This document shows positions 13,237 through 25,605 of a stretch of 64,000 nucleotides of DNA, piece by piece. The notes beneath the pieces were generated by a model. That model was not told where the DNA came from, made no database searches, and saw only the letters and a program-made list of their open reading frames with translations. Source of the DNA: Caprimulgus europaeus (taxonomy: Eukaryota; Chordata; Aves; Caprimulgiformes; Caprimulgidae). Location: the NCBI GenBank assembly GCA_907165065.1, contig OU015527.1:23263686-23327685 (forward strand), in the 5' to 3' direction. Positions within the stretch are counted from its first letter, which is position 1; each line of letters begins with the position of its first letter. Made by a program: the position numbers and the translations under genes.

Positions 13237-14203
13237 GTGTGGATTCATTGGCCTGGCACATCTGACCCCCAGCAGTATAAAGCTTTTGTGGACGCAGGTG
13301 CTAAATGCACCTTAATGCCATCAGACTTTAAAGGAGCAGAATCCACCTGCATTTCTCTAATTGCCAGGGGCTCCCAGCAGCTGACTGTGTTGGAGGCTGA
13401 AATGAGCCTAACTGGGAATGACTGGCAAAAGCACCCCATTGTGACTGGCCCAGGTACTCTATGCATCCTTGGCACAGATTACCTCAGGAGAGGGTATTTC
13501 AAGGACCCCAAAGCGTACCAGTGGGCTTTTGGCATAGCTGCCATAGAGGCTGAGAAAATCAAACAGCTGTCCACCTTGCCCAGACTCTCAGAGGACCCTT
13601 CTGTTGTGGGACTGCTAAGTGCCAAAGACCAGCAGGTTCCCATCGCTACCACACCAGTGCACTGGTGGCAATATCGCACCAACCGAGACTCCGCAATTCC
13701 CACCCATGAACTGATTCGTCAGCTGGAGAGCCAAGGAGTGATCAGCAGGACTCACTCTCCCTGTAACAGCCCCTTATGGCCAGTGTTGAAATCTAATGGG
13801 GAGTGGAGACTGACAATGGACTATTGTGGCCTGAATGAAGTCACACCACCACTGAGCGCTGCCGTGCCAGATATGTTAGAGCTTCAATATGAACTGGAGT
13901 CCAAGGCAGCCAAGTGGTACGCCACCATAGACATTGCTAATGCATTTTTCTCCATTCCTTTGGCACCAGAGTGCAGGCCACAGCTTGCTTTGACCTGGAG
14001 GGGTGTCCAGTACACATGGAATTGACAGGGGTGGAAACACAGCCCCACCATTTGTCATGGACTGATCGAGACTGCCTTGGAACAGGGTGGAGCTCCAGAA
14101 CACCTGCAATACATTGATGACATCATTGTGTGGGGCAACACAGCAGAAGAAGTTTTTGAGAGAGAAAATATTCCAAATCCTTCTGAGAGCTGGTTTTGCC
14201 ATT
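13237..14203 (+). pseudogene. Protease and reverse transcriptase remnant of the provirus
   Basis: The open frame 13237-14025 (262 codons) has an aspartic protease active-site-like FVDAGAKC near its start. An N-terminal reverse transcriptase domain follows, with WPVLKSNGEWRLTMDY and ATIDIANAFFSIPL, where the first catalytic Asp lies. An in-frame TGA at 14023-14025 interrupts it. The same frame continues past the stop with the YIDD catalytic box near 14112-14123 and then decays from about 14200. The motif set looks closest to ERV-L-type polymerases (memory-based inference). Confidence 0.85.
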
Positions 14204-14494
14204 AAATGTAGTTAAAAGTCAAGGGACCTGCTCAGGAGACTCAGTTTTAAGAAATAAAATGGCAAGATGGACATCATCAGAGCCCAATGGATGTGATCAA
14301 CAAAATAACAGCTATATCTCCACTAACAAGCAAAAAGGAAACACAAGCTGGCTTAGGTGTTGTGGGTTTCTAGAGAAGGCATATTCCAAATTACAGTCAG
14401 ATTGTAAACCCTGTCTATCCAGTGACCCAGAAGAATTTTTTGAATGGAGCCCTGATCAACAACAACCCTTTAAACTAAACAGGATGTGTCTTTT

Positions 14495-14751
14495 CACTTC
14501 TCCAGGATTGCTATCAGTTGGTGATGGCAATTGCAGTGTGCATCACTCATTTATAGATATTACTATCATTATTATTATAATTACTATTTTAAGTTTATTT
14601 TACTCCATTTATTAAATTGTTCTTATCTCAACCTATGGTCTCCTTACCTTCACCCTCCATTTCTCTCCACTATTCCCTGGGTGGGCGAAAAGGGGGGGTA
14701 TAGGCGAGCAGGTATGTGGTGTTTGGCTGCTAGTCAAGTTAAACCACCGCA
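14495..14751 (+). repeat. 3' LTR of the provirus, 5'-truncated
   Basis: It matches the last part of the 5' LTR from CTTCTCCAGGATTGCT to the terminal AAACCACCGCA. The first half of the LTR is missing, so the deletion that removed the rest of pol and env also took the LTR front. Confidence 0.8.
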
Positions 14752-17606
14752 TAAGGCTAAGGTTTCACTGTCAGACCTGAAAGCATCATAACCTAGGTAA
14801 GTATGCACACCCGAGTTTTTGTGGCTTCTGTGGTTTCATTTATACTAGGCCTGCATAAATTGAAAGTTACATTCTTCAGTGTTAAACATGTTGTAACGCT
14901 CTGTTTACAATCCAAATCTGTGCTTCATAGTTAAAGCCACGAGTAAAGTAGCTCATGCTTGAATGTATAAATCTATGCACTTCAGTAGATCAGCCACAGG
15001 CTTACAAAAAAGCAGGACTGGGTCCAAAAGCACATAACTCACATAAAGTTTAAGGGAAAGAAAACAGTGATTCACATGAAGTTAAACATAACTTTAGGTC
15101 TTGGTAATAAGATTAACATTGCCCTCTTCTGGTTTGAATGTCCAAATAATAAAATTCACACAGATATTGATAATACATGTACTATCTGTGAACAAGTTAG
15201 CCTCAAATTTTGTTATTAAAAATTTATATTAAATCAAAAATAGGCAAAAAATTGTTGTTGATTAATAAAAAATAAGTCTATATATTAGCTGCTGTACATC
15301 AAAATGAATAACTAGCAAAAAAAGACAGCAGGCAGCAGAAAGAGCACACCACCATACCGGTCTTCTGTTCGTGAAGAATGGTATGGTGGAGTGCTCTTAC
15401 ATCCCTATTAGCAATTTCATTAAAACAAATAGACATGAAATGATCCATATTACTACTAATATATAATATTATACAATAAGAAGCAAAGGCATAGGTAACT
15501 TTAAATAGATATAAACCAGATTACAAATATAAGGGGAAAAACAATATGTGAAAGATTTTGGGACTCATGAAAAGCCTGTTCAAATCTTGCTGTAAACCTG
15601 TCAACATGGACCAGTGTGATTGGTGTTCTAAGGATAAATGTTTGAAGAAAATTCAGGTGAACATAATTTAATGAGCCTTTCTAGGAGCATACAAAGTATT
15701 TAATTTTCCTTTGGTGATTGCAGTCATTTGTGAAGTGATCTGTTCAGCTTCTAACATACTTTAAAAACAGTTGGTGTGCACTGGAATCAGGGATACATGT
15801 CTTAGTCACATTTTATTGTAAATAGAACTGAAGCCTGTGTCTCTTTTATAAAACTCTTATTTCAGATTTATGAATTTGCAGTGACATATTTATGTGACTT
15901 TAGACACAAATTAATAGCATCTCTATTATTTAACTTCAGATATATTAAAATTCTGTGCTACATATAGCAATTTAGATGAAATACTAAACAAGGTGGGCAA
16001 GACAACATTTCTACTTTAAGAAGGCCTGGGAAAAATCATGTTTTAATTTATTGCATATTACAATGAGTGTTTTCTGAAGTGACTTCAAAGAAACATTTTA
16101 AAATACACTCAATTTATAAGTCATTTAGGTTTCAGGTAGCACCCTATAACGTCATAGCAAATGAAACAAAACATGAGGCTTGGTTTTTTAGGATTTTTAA
16201 ATATCTGCTGATATTTGGGTGGGGTGGGGAAGCATGAATACATTACTTTTATGCAAAACTTGTCAACTTACAGTCAGTGTGGACAGTTTGGGTAGAGCTC
16301 AGGGAGTTCAAATAATTAAACTGGAAGGTTTTGCTGATGCTAACTACTAGGGTCAAGTAGATGAACAGCAGGACACTGCCAGACAGTTTCAGAGGTCAGT
16401 AACTGCTAGAGCTGGGCAAGATATAAAAATGAATGAGAAGCTGAATGAGAAGAAAGCCATTCTGCAGAAATATGAAACCTTTTGTATACGTGTCTTAGTA
16501 GCAAATCATTTGACATGACCACAGACTAGATAGTAAGCCAGAATACTTTTTCAAACTGTTCCAATTTCTGCACACTGTACTGAGATGCCATTTCAAGTAT
16601 ATCAACCTCCTTACCATGGAGATATTTTCTCGTTGCATCTAATCAGCACTTCCCATGTATTGCTCCTGAAACAGATGTGAAATACAATTACATAATTGCC
16701 ATGCAGAACTGAAGATACCTTTACTGATGGAAACGGTGATGGCCAGGCATAAAGTTGATGTCAAGTTAGTCTGTGTCTGACAAAGGGCAGATAAGAGAAT
16801 CAGTGTTGACTGGAAGACATTATGTACAAATAAGGTGTGTTTCTCAAAGCTCTCTCCATATCTTTTCTAACTGAAATATTTTCTCACTTGCAAATATGGG
16901 GAAGGCTTCAGCCAAAGAAAAGATAGTTAAGTGACTATTTTTTTCATTGCTGCCCCTAACCCATCACACACGTGGTGATGAAACCAGTCATCTCTACCAG
17001 AAAGACTTCTGGGTTTCTGAAGCAGTAGATGAACACATATTTCAGATGGGTTACATAGTTCAGATGAGTACCAGGCTCATCTCCTTGCACTAGGTACTGG
17101 CTACAATACTCCATGTTGTAGCCAGATAATTTCTCAGAATGGTTTCACTGCATGTTGTCAAATCTGTAGAAAAGGTGTTATGAAAGACAGTACTATCACA
17201 TCTCTTTTTGCTGTTCTCTATTTTCCCTTGGTGACTTCTCACACCTATTTGCTCTGCTGCGTAGTTCTTCCTGTCATCTTCTCAGAGCTAATCACAACGG
17301 GGACATACGTAGTGTCCTGCTTTTAAACACTGTCCTTCAGCTTTGTGAATGTATCTATCTTACTTACACTTGATTTCCACCATTTTCTATCAACTGTCAA
17401 CAGCTACCAAAGTCAGCTATTGCTCTCGTATTGAGACAAGAGCAGACCTAGCAAGACCAAATTTCAAGAGTCTGTAGATCCAACAACATAAGCTACCATG
17501 TTGATAACATCATGCCACCAGTATACTTGCCAAGTGATTCACAATAGGTTCTAAATCTGTACATGTTTAACTGTTCCTGGGGCTTTTAAAATCTGGTAGC
17601 ACTTAA
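14752..17606. other. Unannotated intergenic sequence with one strong hairpin
   Basis: AT-rich, with no gene recognised. It contains the inverted repeat at 15340-15398, listed separately. Confidence 0.5.
15340..15398. repeat. Inverted repeat: 26-bp stem, 7-base loop
   Basis: Arms 15340-15365 and 15373-15398 are reverse complements at 23 of 26 positions, with one more G-U pair possible. The loop is TGTTCGT. The arm core is GAGCACACCACCATACC. As RNA it would form a stable hairpin of miRNA-precursor size. It could also be a tiny inverted-repeat element. Function unknown. Confidence 0.8.
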
Positions 17607-17684
17607 TCCCCTGGGGGTGGGGGCGAAGTGGGTGAATGGCTGTGTTGGCTGCTGGCCAAGGGCTAGCCCAGTGAAAATATCACA
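17607..17684 (+). repeat. LTR 3' tail fragment
   Basis: It runs from TCCCCTGGGGGTGGG to GGGCTAGCCCAGTGAAAATATCACA, matching (as reverse complement) the left end of the LTR at 2419-3070. Only about 80 bases of the LTR are present. Confidence 0.75.
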
Positions 17685-18798
17685 CCTCAGCACTTCACCT
17701 TCCTTTTCTGGATGACATACCTATAGAAGCTCTTCTTATTATTCTTTGCATCCCCCGCCAAGTTCAGCTCCAGTTGAACCTTTGCCTTTCTGACCCCATC
17801 CCTACACAACCAGGTAAAGCCCCTATACTCTTCTCAGGACACTGCTTCTACTGCCTGTGCATTTCCTTCTTGCCCTTAAGTTTGACCAGCAGGTCTTGAC
17901 TCAGCCTTATTGTTCAATAATAAGTGCTAAGCAATGGTAAAAAATGGTACCTGTATGGAGTCAGAGCCCTCTTTGAATTAAAAATAAGTGAATCTGAAAT
18001 TAGTGTCATCTTTAAGATTTTTAAATATAAAAAGAATTTTCGGGATTGCTCTCAGTATTTGTTAATGCAGGTTTAAACCAGAAATTTTCATTTTGTTCTC
18101 CTCTTCTTAGGGAACCATTTTGAAAGAATAAAGTTGCTTTTTACAGTATTCTTAAAATTCTCTTTTTCTGGGGAAACAAACAGAGTAAGATAAGGAGAGA
18201 GGCATATGGTCACACATGAAAGTAAACAAAAATGATACCTAAGTGAAAGGAAAGCATAGGATTTTACAACTAGAAAGAAGCTGATCCATGAGCTTGGATC
18301 AACTAAGCCTGTTTTCCTATGGACTTGTCCTATATCCTCAGCACAGCTCCCAGCCTTCTAAGTGTCGTCTTACTGGGCATCTATGAGTAGCAGTTACTCT
18401 TCCAGATCTACATGGAATTGCCTGGCTGACCTCTAGCTGCAAGAAAAAGGCAGATGGAAAAGTTACAACGTTCTGGCACCCAGCTATTCATTCTGATGAA
18501 ATTTGATGAGCTTTTTTCACATATTTGTGTCTTCTGTGTCAAATTTGGTACAGATTCACTCACAGCCAAAAAATTCTCAAGGAGAACATGGAGGAAATCT
18601 TAAGCAACAAGGGAACTGACAAGAACAGGTCATACTTGTCTTGTTTTCTCAGGAGATCAAGCTAAAGAGTTTCCTCCTTGCAGCGTTGTTTCAAATGATG
18701 GAGCACCCACAGAAAAGCAGACCCATGCTCAAGAGAATGTTGTTAAAAATCAAACCCAGCTGGCTGGAAAGGAAACATTGGCTTATTATCTAGTAAGC
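17685..18798. other. Unannotated intergenic sequence
   Basis: No gene or repeat was recognised between the LTR tail and the next solo LTR. Confidence 0.45.
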
Positions 18799-19792
18799 TG
18801 TGGTGGTTTCACCCACAGGTAGGACCATGCAGTCCTGTACTCACTCCCCTCACCTAGTGAGGTGGGAAGGGAATCTCAACAAAGGGATCCTGGATTAAAA
18901 ATTAGGACAAGGAGGGCCCACTCACCAGTTATGGTCTCAGGCAAAACAGACTCAACCTGGGGAAGAAAAATCAGTTTAATTCATTACCAATCATCCGACT
19001 AGCACAGTGAGACATAACAAACACATCTTAAAACACCTTCCCCCCACCCCTCCCTTCTTCCCGGGCTCAAAGCACTTTGCTCCCGATTTTTCTACCTTGG
19101 CCCCCAGTGGCACAGCGGAGAGGGAATCGGGGTTGCAGTCAGTTCACCTCTGCCGCTCTTCCCAGCATGAAAGTCCAGGAAAAAAGTGTTCTAACTCGAG
19201 CTTCCCAAGGAGTCACAGACCTCTTCAGGCACAGCTCCCGACTCTGGCATGGGGACATCCATGGGCCTTCGGTTCAGCACACTTCCTCCCCAGTCGGGTC
19301 TGAGAGTCCACCCCCACTTTGGCGTTCAGCGGCTCTGGGGTCTCAATTCAGTCACACCTGTCCTCGGGCTCAGCTTTCTGCTCAAGCCTGGAGTACTCCA
19401 TGGCCTACACGTGGGGTATCTGCTCCACCCTTGAACTCCCATGTGCTGCAGGGGACCCCATTTACCTTCTCCTGCTCCATGTAGTTTAACTGGCTGGCTG
19501 AGGTTCTCTTTCTTTCTCCACCTCCTCCTTCCTCCTGGCAACAAAGCTCTCTCTTTGTTTTGGCTGATAGTTGTCTTTTGTTCCGGTCAACGGCCTCTCC
19601 TCCAGGTTCTCTCCACCTGCTTCCCCTCACAAATACGGATCCACAGAGGCGCTTCTCCAGTACTAATTAACTCATCCTGGGCTGGGGTGGGGACGCCTTG
19701 GAGCCAGGGGAGCTTTTATGGAGCTTCTCACAGGATAGCCCCTTCCCCCACTAAAAAAAATTCCCCCCACCCCCACATACAAACCCAACACA
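18799..19792 (-). mobile_element. Solo LTR with perfect 5-bp target duplication
   Basis: It starts TGTGGTGGTTTCACCC and ends AACCCAACACA (as read on +), with flanking TAAGC at 18794-18798 and again at 19793-19797. The length is 994 bases. A minus-strand ATTAAA lies at 18975-18980 near the element's 3' end, so the element reads on the minus strand. The interior is C-rich; the open frames across 19007-19815 are not genes. Confidence 0.9.
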
Positions 19793-21859
19793 TAAGCAAA
19801 CATCACAAAAAGTAGATTAGCACACACGTATGAAAGACATAGCCTTACAAAAGGGTAAATAATTTCTACACCGTCAGAAAGCTGAACTTCTTTAAATTGC
19901 AGATAATGTATGTCTTTTCTTCTAGCTATGCTACATTATCCTTGTAGTGTGCACACAGGACTAGATTTAATTCCAGGGTTTGCTTCCAGGAGGAAGCAAG
20001 GAACCAGGAGGAAACCCTATGCAACCACTGGACATTCTTGTGTTCCCATAGACGCAAATAACTTATTTACAAAGTATTTCAAATGAAGGTTGCTCACTTT
20101 CATCAGAATGAAATACAATAGCAATGTAATCTTCTTTACCTCCTGTATTAATTTCCTTCCACATGTCACATTTTTCATTTCTCTTGTCTCATTTAATGTC
20201 TCCTGTTATAGCTGGTTTAATATGTTTATTTGCTAATATCTTGCTGGAACTACTTCAGTTTACTTATTGTAGGTAATTACTTAAGTGTTTTGGAGACTCC
20301 ATTATCTGTAACCTGACAGTTTGCCATTTGAAGGAATGCAACAGATGCTTGAGAAAAGCAAAGCACAGAGCTGGATATGTGTATTTGTATTAATCAGCAG
20401 GCTTTTCCTAATCTATGAAACCAATCTCTACATCTAGCCAATTAAAACATGACAAGTGAGACATTATTATAAGACTACTAAATAGGAAAAAAAGTTCTAA
20501 AAAGCACTAATTTTCTCTTTCCAGTTTGCATTTCTGTCATAGCTCAGTCATTTCTTACAAGGTTTATAAGTTAACAAATTCTTTCCATTTTGCGGCACTA
20601 ACTTCCTACAGCCAGGTAAGCCACATAAATATTGAACAATTTCTTGCAATTTGTCCAAGAACCCTGATTCCCTTTAAATAAATAGCAAAACCTTCACTGT
20701 CTTCTGACCAGCTGACCTTACTTTCTGATTTTATTTCCAAACAATGCTCTCTCACTTCACTCTGCTCCTTTAAAGACACCCCCAGAGCAAAATACCTGGA
20801 GGCAAAACAAGTCTCAAGTTAGCCCAGCCATTAGTAGAGGTTCCTGAATAATTTGGAGGGAACAACGACCTCCATATTCAGCCTGGATTTTATTTTTCAG
20901 GTTTTGTATTTCACCTCTGCTCAAGACCTCCAATTCATGCCAAAAATTAATATATTCAATATCAATGCTTAAATATTAATAACTATCAGAAAAACCTTAT
21001 ATGTGGCCCTAGGACTCCCACTGTGTGCATTTACTAAGGTATGCTGTAGACTGCAGAGGAGTGGGTGGTGTTACCAGAACTCACATTATAGAGGTTTGGA
21101 AATGCATACACAGGAGTAGGCAGCCCAGATTCATAAGGCTCCTCTGTATAGCAGACACATTCTTCTGGGTATATTTGCCATGGCAGCAGCACGCAAATAA
21201 TGTATTCCAGCTTTTTGGTATCATTTATTACTGAGATATAAGATTCATTGGCTCCCTCCATATTTTTGTAAAGCTTCTGTACTCTAACACTGACCTTTAT
21301 TGCCTAGGGATTTTTCTCTTTGGGGAAAGAGAAATGCAAAAACCCATACAAAACCAGAATTGCATAGAGTGCTGCACAGATGTGTCATAAAAACAAATCA
21401 CAAACAGGCATATTCATTTATTTACCACAAGAGGAAAGTCACTGTCACTGCAAAAACAGAAATCGAGCAGACAAAAGACACCAGTCACATTTCCATTAAC
21501 AGAATATTTTTGCAAAAGCTGCGTATTTTCTGCTCTGCACCCTGACCCATAATGTTCCAACCCCCCAAAAAATCTAACTTTTGTTAGCAGGAAAGAACCA
21601 TCTACTGGCAAAAACAACAATAAAAATAACACAAACACAAAAAAAATCCCCAGTCATATGTTAAATCACATCTGTATGCTCTGGTACTGTAACAAAGGAT
21701 GACAGAAGTATTTCTCACACTCATTCATTCACAAACTGAAATACTACCTAACCCACAACCGTTCTGAAGACTTTTAAACCTGAAAGATGCTTTTTCAGTA
21801 ATTTTCTTGCATTTGATTACACCTGATCTACCTTTAACAAGTTTTAGACCAGGAAGCAG
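19793..21859. other. Unannotated intergenic sequence
   Basis: AT-rich; no exon or repeat family was recognised. Confidence 0.45.
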
Positions 21860-22200
21860 TTCAAGACCCACTGTCACCTGCCGAGAGGGATTCACCCATG
21901 GACTCCACACATGATTCAATGTGAATTCTACTGGAGACCTTTATTATCGGTTACACGATCACGTATATACTCTTAAGCTGCTAACACACACACATACACA
22001 AACAACTCTTCATTGGCTAAAAGCTACTGTTCACGTGCCTGGTTACAATACTTGATTGCATAATTCCACCTGTTCATGAGCCATTCTTTTTACTTCTGAA
22101 TAGTTACACAAGAAGTTTTTTTTTATCTTGTTTTTCTTGCATTCTTTCTCATGAATCTAGTTTTTCACACCAAGTCAGAACTTAATTGCCCAAGGCTGAA
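21860..22200 (-). mobile_element. Possible retroviral LTR remnant
   Basis: On the minus strand the order is CCAATG (near 22011-22016), AGAGTATATACG (TATA-like, near 21962-21975), then GATAATAAAGGTCTCC (poly(A) signal-like, near 21935-21948) and a short unique stretch. That spacing fits an LTR U3-R-U5 layout. Ends and target duplication were not found, so this stays tentative. Confidence 0.35.
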
Positions 22201-23164
22201 GCCGCCTGCAGTTTTGGCTCTTAAAGTGCCAACATTCACCACCTCAGTAATGGTCAGCAACTGAACTTCAAATATGTAAAAACAGCTACCAAGCTCAGCA
22301 TTCTTAAGTTTTCCATGTTTCTGTCTGTAATCTATTAGTAGATATACTTGGGTCTACTCTGTTTGCAACCAACCGGTTCAGGTCATTTTGTTCAGATACC
22401 TCTAATCATATACAAATAAACTCTGCAAGCAACGTATGTATACAAAATACTTTATACTTTTAAGTAATGATATGGTAGCCACACGCAAAATAAAATTCAG
22501 ATTTTCCCCCTTCTCAGCCAGGAACATTCTCTTGCCATTGCAGTGAAATTTGGTGTTAAGCTATTCACTTTGGAGAAGTGCTCAAATACAAAGAATTAAC
22601 TTATTTTAACAGGGACTCCAGCTTCCATTCTCCAAACAGAGCTTAAGATTGACTTATAATCATCCTTACGCTCTGTGCTCTGCAGCACAGGGAGAAATGC
22701 AGTCTTGATTTTTAGATAAAAGAACATACGACAACAAAGAAAGTTTAGATCATAAGTTTAGTCTCAACTATAACAGCTAATGACTGTTACTCCCTTGTAA
22801 GACTCCTGGAATTCTACAGATTAACAAAGCAGAGGTGCCATTGAGGACTTGAGTGGCAGTAGCCATGCAGGCAATATACTTAGGCTTAGAAGCTTACTTC
22901 TGGCTGACAGACAAATGAAAACTTTTGCTCAGCTACAGTGTTTAGTTGGACAGCTTCATTTGCACTAGGACTTGTTTCTGAAAATAATCATGCTAATTAG
23001 AAGATGCAACTTTCAAAAAGTTTTAAATCATCTTTATTTTGGAAAATACTTGAGATTCTTCTTAAAGCCCACATCTGTGGTAGTTAATACAACCTCAAAG
23101 ACATGAATCCATGAATTTAGCAGTCTAAACACTCTCAACAGTAGCTCAGAGAGCATGTACAAAT
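22201..23164. other. Unannotated intergenic sequence
   Basis: No gene or repeat was recognised. Confidence 0.4.
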
Positions 23165-23860
23165 CACAGAAGACTGTGTTCAGAGGGAACTTAATGTGTT
23201 TCAGTTTGTATCCACTGCCTCTTGTCCAGCCAGTTGGGCATTAATGAGAAAAGTCTGGGTTACACCTTTTCAAGGTTCAGAACCTCCCAAGCCTTCTCAT
23301 TTCCTGGTTGAAGATAGCTTCCCCAGCGCTCTCAGGATGAAAGCTACTCCAGTCCCTTAATCGTCTTTGAAGCACAGCACCAGACTTCTTCTAGTAAGTC
23401 TGTGACACTCTTTTTCTGGAGAGCCCAGAAATGGATGCAGTATTCCAGGTGTATCTTCACTAGGGTTGAGTAGAGTGGAAGGATCACCTCCCTCAACCTG
23501 GTGGCAGTGCCTTGCCTAATGCAGCCCAAGATGCTATTGGCCTTTTTTGAAGAAAGAGTGTATTGCTGCCTTGTAGTCAGCTTGTCCAACATGAACACAA
23601 GGGCCTTTTCTGAAGTGCAGCTGGTTGGCCCCCTGCATGTTACCAGTGCATGGGGTTATCTGTCCCTGTGTGCACAGGCCTTTGCACTTCCATGTGTTGA
23701 ACTTCATGAGGTTCCCATTTGCCCATTTCTCCATATTATCAAGGTCTATCAGCGACTCCTCCAGAGCACAATCTATCCCATTATTCAAGTCATTAATGCA
23801 GAGGTTGAACAGGATTGGCCTCAGTATTGGTTTGTTGAGTACAGCACTAGTGACTTAACT
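23165..23860 (-). mobile_element. CR1 LINE fragment, C-terminal part of the reverse transcriptase ORF
   Basis: The minus strand encodes KWANGNLMKFNTWKCKGL and, in another frame, [20 protein letters not shown] and [20 protein letters not shown], hallmarks of the CR1 ORF2 C-terminus. At least one frameshift separates the two parts (about 23530-23600). Confidence 0.9.
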
Positions 23861-24531
23861 TGAACTGGACTTCGTGCTTTGACCTTCTGAGCCCAGTAAT
23901 TTGGGCAGTTTTTAGTTCACCCTCCCTGTCCAAATACCTAACACACACTTGTTCAGCTTGGCTGTTATGGTTTATGTTTACTTAGTAAAACTTTTGACAC
24001 AACATCTACTGTTACATCTATATCTATTAATTTAACATTGCGGTGACACAACACAAATGGGTAAACTTACCAATTCTCAATATTTGGTCTCTCTTCTAAT
24101 CCTTGTACTGCTCCTCCTAAACTAGAGAGGGTAATCTTTACAAGTCAGAGGTGAGATTATAAATTGCAACAGCCTTTATCATTAACTGTAATTTTACACC
24201 ATGGCAATACTTCCTTCCCTCTCCACCCAAATAACCACTCCAGTGCAACTAGGAGCGCTGACAACTTCCTCAGAAGAGGAAGCTCCCATTGCTCTGCCCC
24301 ACAAGTTTTGCAGCACATACAAACACATTAAAAAGCAGAAACTACAAACTGTGATCTCACAACCTAAGACAGAACAAGAAAAGCAAGTTTACCAGTTTAG
24401 CTACCATACTGCATGTCTTCACTATGACTAAGTGATTTGATATACCCCACATAAACCATATCAGAGCCAGAAACTGAATTTAGAGTTTTAGGCCATATTC
24501 CTAAATTTTATGAAAGATCAGTCTTTATTTC
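23861..24531. other. Unannotated intergenic sequence
   Basis: No gene or repeat was recognised. Confidence 0.4.
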
Positions 24532-25142
24532 TGTCCTGGTTTTGCTAGGATAGTTAATTTTCTTCTTAGTAGCTAGAATAGCTGTGTTTTAGTTTCAGAG
24601 TAGGATTTGTTACAAGAAGAGTGTTGATGAAAGTACTAATGTTATTAGTTGCTGCTGGAGCTCAAGGCCACTGTGTTTGGCTGGTTCACATCTGCATTAC
24701 GCCTGGGAGGAAGAAGCGCAGTGAATAGCAAACCCCAAAATTTGCATTTGGATGTGCCAATGAGATAATCCTGATCATATCACATCATGTTTAGAACATT
24801 AACCAGGGCTGACCAGAAGATAGGGGGATTCTCTCAGGGATCCCACAGACTTGCTCTTCAGGTGTTTCAGTTTGGGGACTGTCTCTCTTCCAGGATTTCT
24901 GCTGGGACAGGCTGGGCATTGGTCAGCGTGTGGTGAGCAATTGCACTGTGCATCACTCATTTGTACATTCTGTTATGACTGTTATTATAATTATCATTTT
25001 ATTTTAATTAATAGTTTTTATCTCAACCCATGAGTCTCCTTGCCTTTTTCTTTCCTATTCTCTCCCCTATTCCCTGGAGGTGTGGGGACACTGAAAGAGC
25101 AGGCTGTGTTTGGCTGCAAGCCAAAAGGATGAAACCACCGCA
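24532..25142 (+). mobile_element. Solo LTR, same family as the 10152 provirus
   Basis: It starts TGTCCTGGTTTTGCTAGGAT and ends GAAACCACCGCA, 611 bases. The flanking pentamers ATTTC (24527-24531) and AGTTC (25143-25147) match at 4 of 5. Shared blocks with the 5' LTR at 10152 run its full length. No internal sequence adjoins, as expected after LTR-LTR recombination. Confidence 0.88.
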
Positions 25143-25605
25143 AGTTCTTTCAAGGAAAGTTGTAGCATATTTTAAAAAATCTTGATAGAGTCAATGAGTA
25201 GAGGCCATGTAACCAGACGAAAAGGACACACACAGCAATGTAAGACTATGCATAACCAGTGCAACAGAGAGGAAGTTTACATTAACAAAGTAAATGAAGT
25301 GCAGAGGGTATCTTGTTCATTAAAAATTTCCAGGCAATATTGAATATTTCAGTAGCAGGAAATATAGTTTAATATCTGGTAAGAGTAGCTAATTTGTATA
25401 GCACATCCATTATGCTATACAAATACAGTTTTAATAGCGCACAATGTGTACGTCAAAAGGAACAACTAAAGCTATATTTTCCTATTTCTGATGCTTGCAC
25501 ACATTCTTTGCTAGCTTTCAGCTTTATGTGTCTTGGAGTTGAGAAGCCTACAACTCAGTCACTTTGAAATGACAAAGTATAAACAGAAGTAGTAAGAAAA
25601 AAGGG

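Larger units (their letters stand above)
10152..14751 (+). mobile_element. Degenerate, internally deleted endogenous retrovirus
   Basis: Order on the + strand: 5' LTR (10152-10777), primer-binding site (10785-10802), gag-like region, protease and reverse transcriptase remnant, and a 5'-truncated 3' LTR (14495-14751). The flanking pentamers TATGG (10147-10151) and TAAGG (14752-14756) agree at 4 of 5 bases, consistent with an aged 5-bp target duplication. RNase H, integrase and env are missing: the sequence passes from mid-pol decay straight into the 3' LTR. It has several stops and frameshifts and is not expected to make protein. Confidence 0.85.

Noticed and set aside
19007..19815. Overlapping open frames of 98-135 codons
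   Set aside because: They lie inside the solo LTR at 18799-19792 and reflect its C-rich, stop-poor composition.
23501..23863. 120-codon + strand frame
   Set aside because: Antisense of the CR1 reverse transcriptase fragment on the minus strand.
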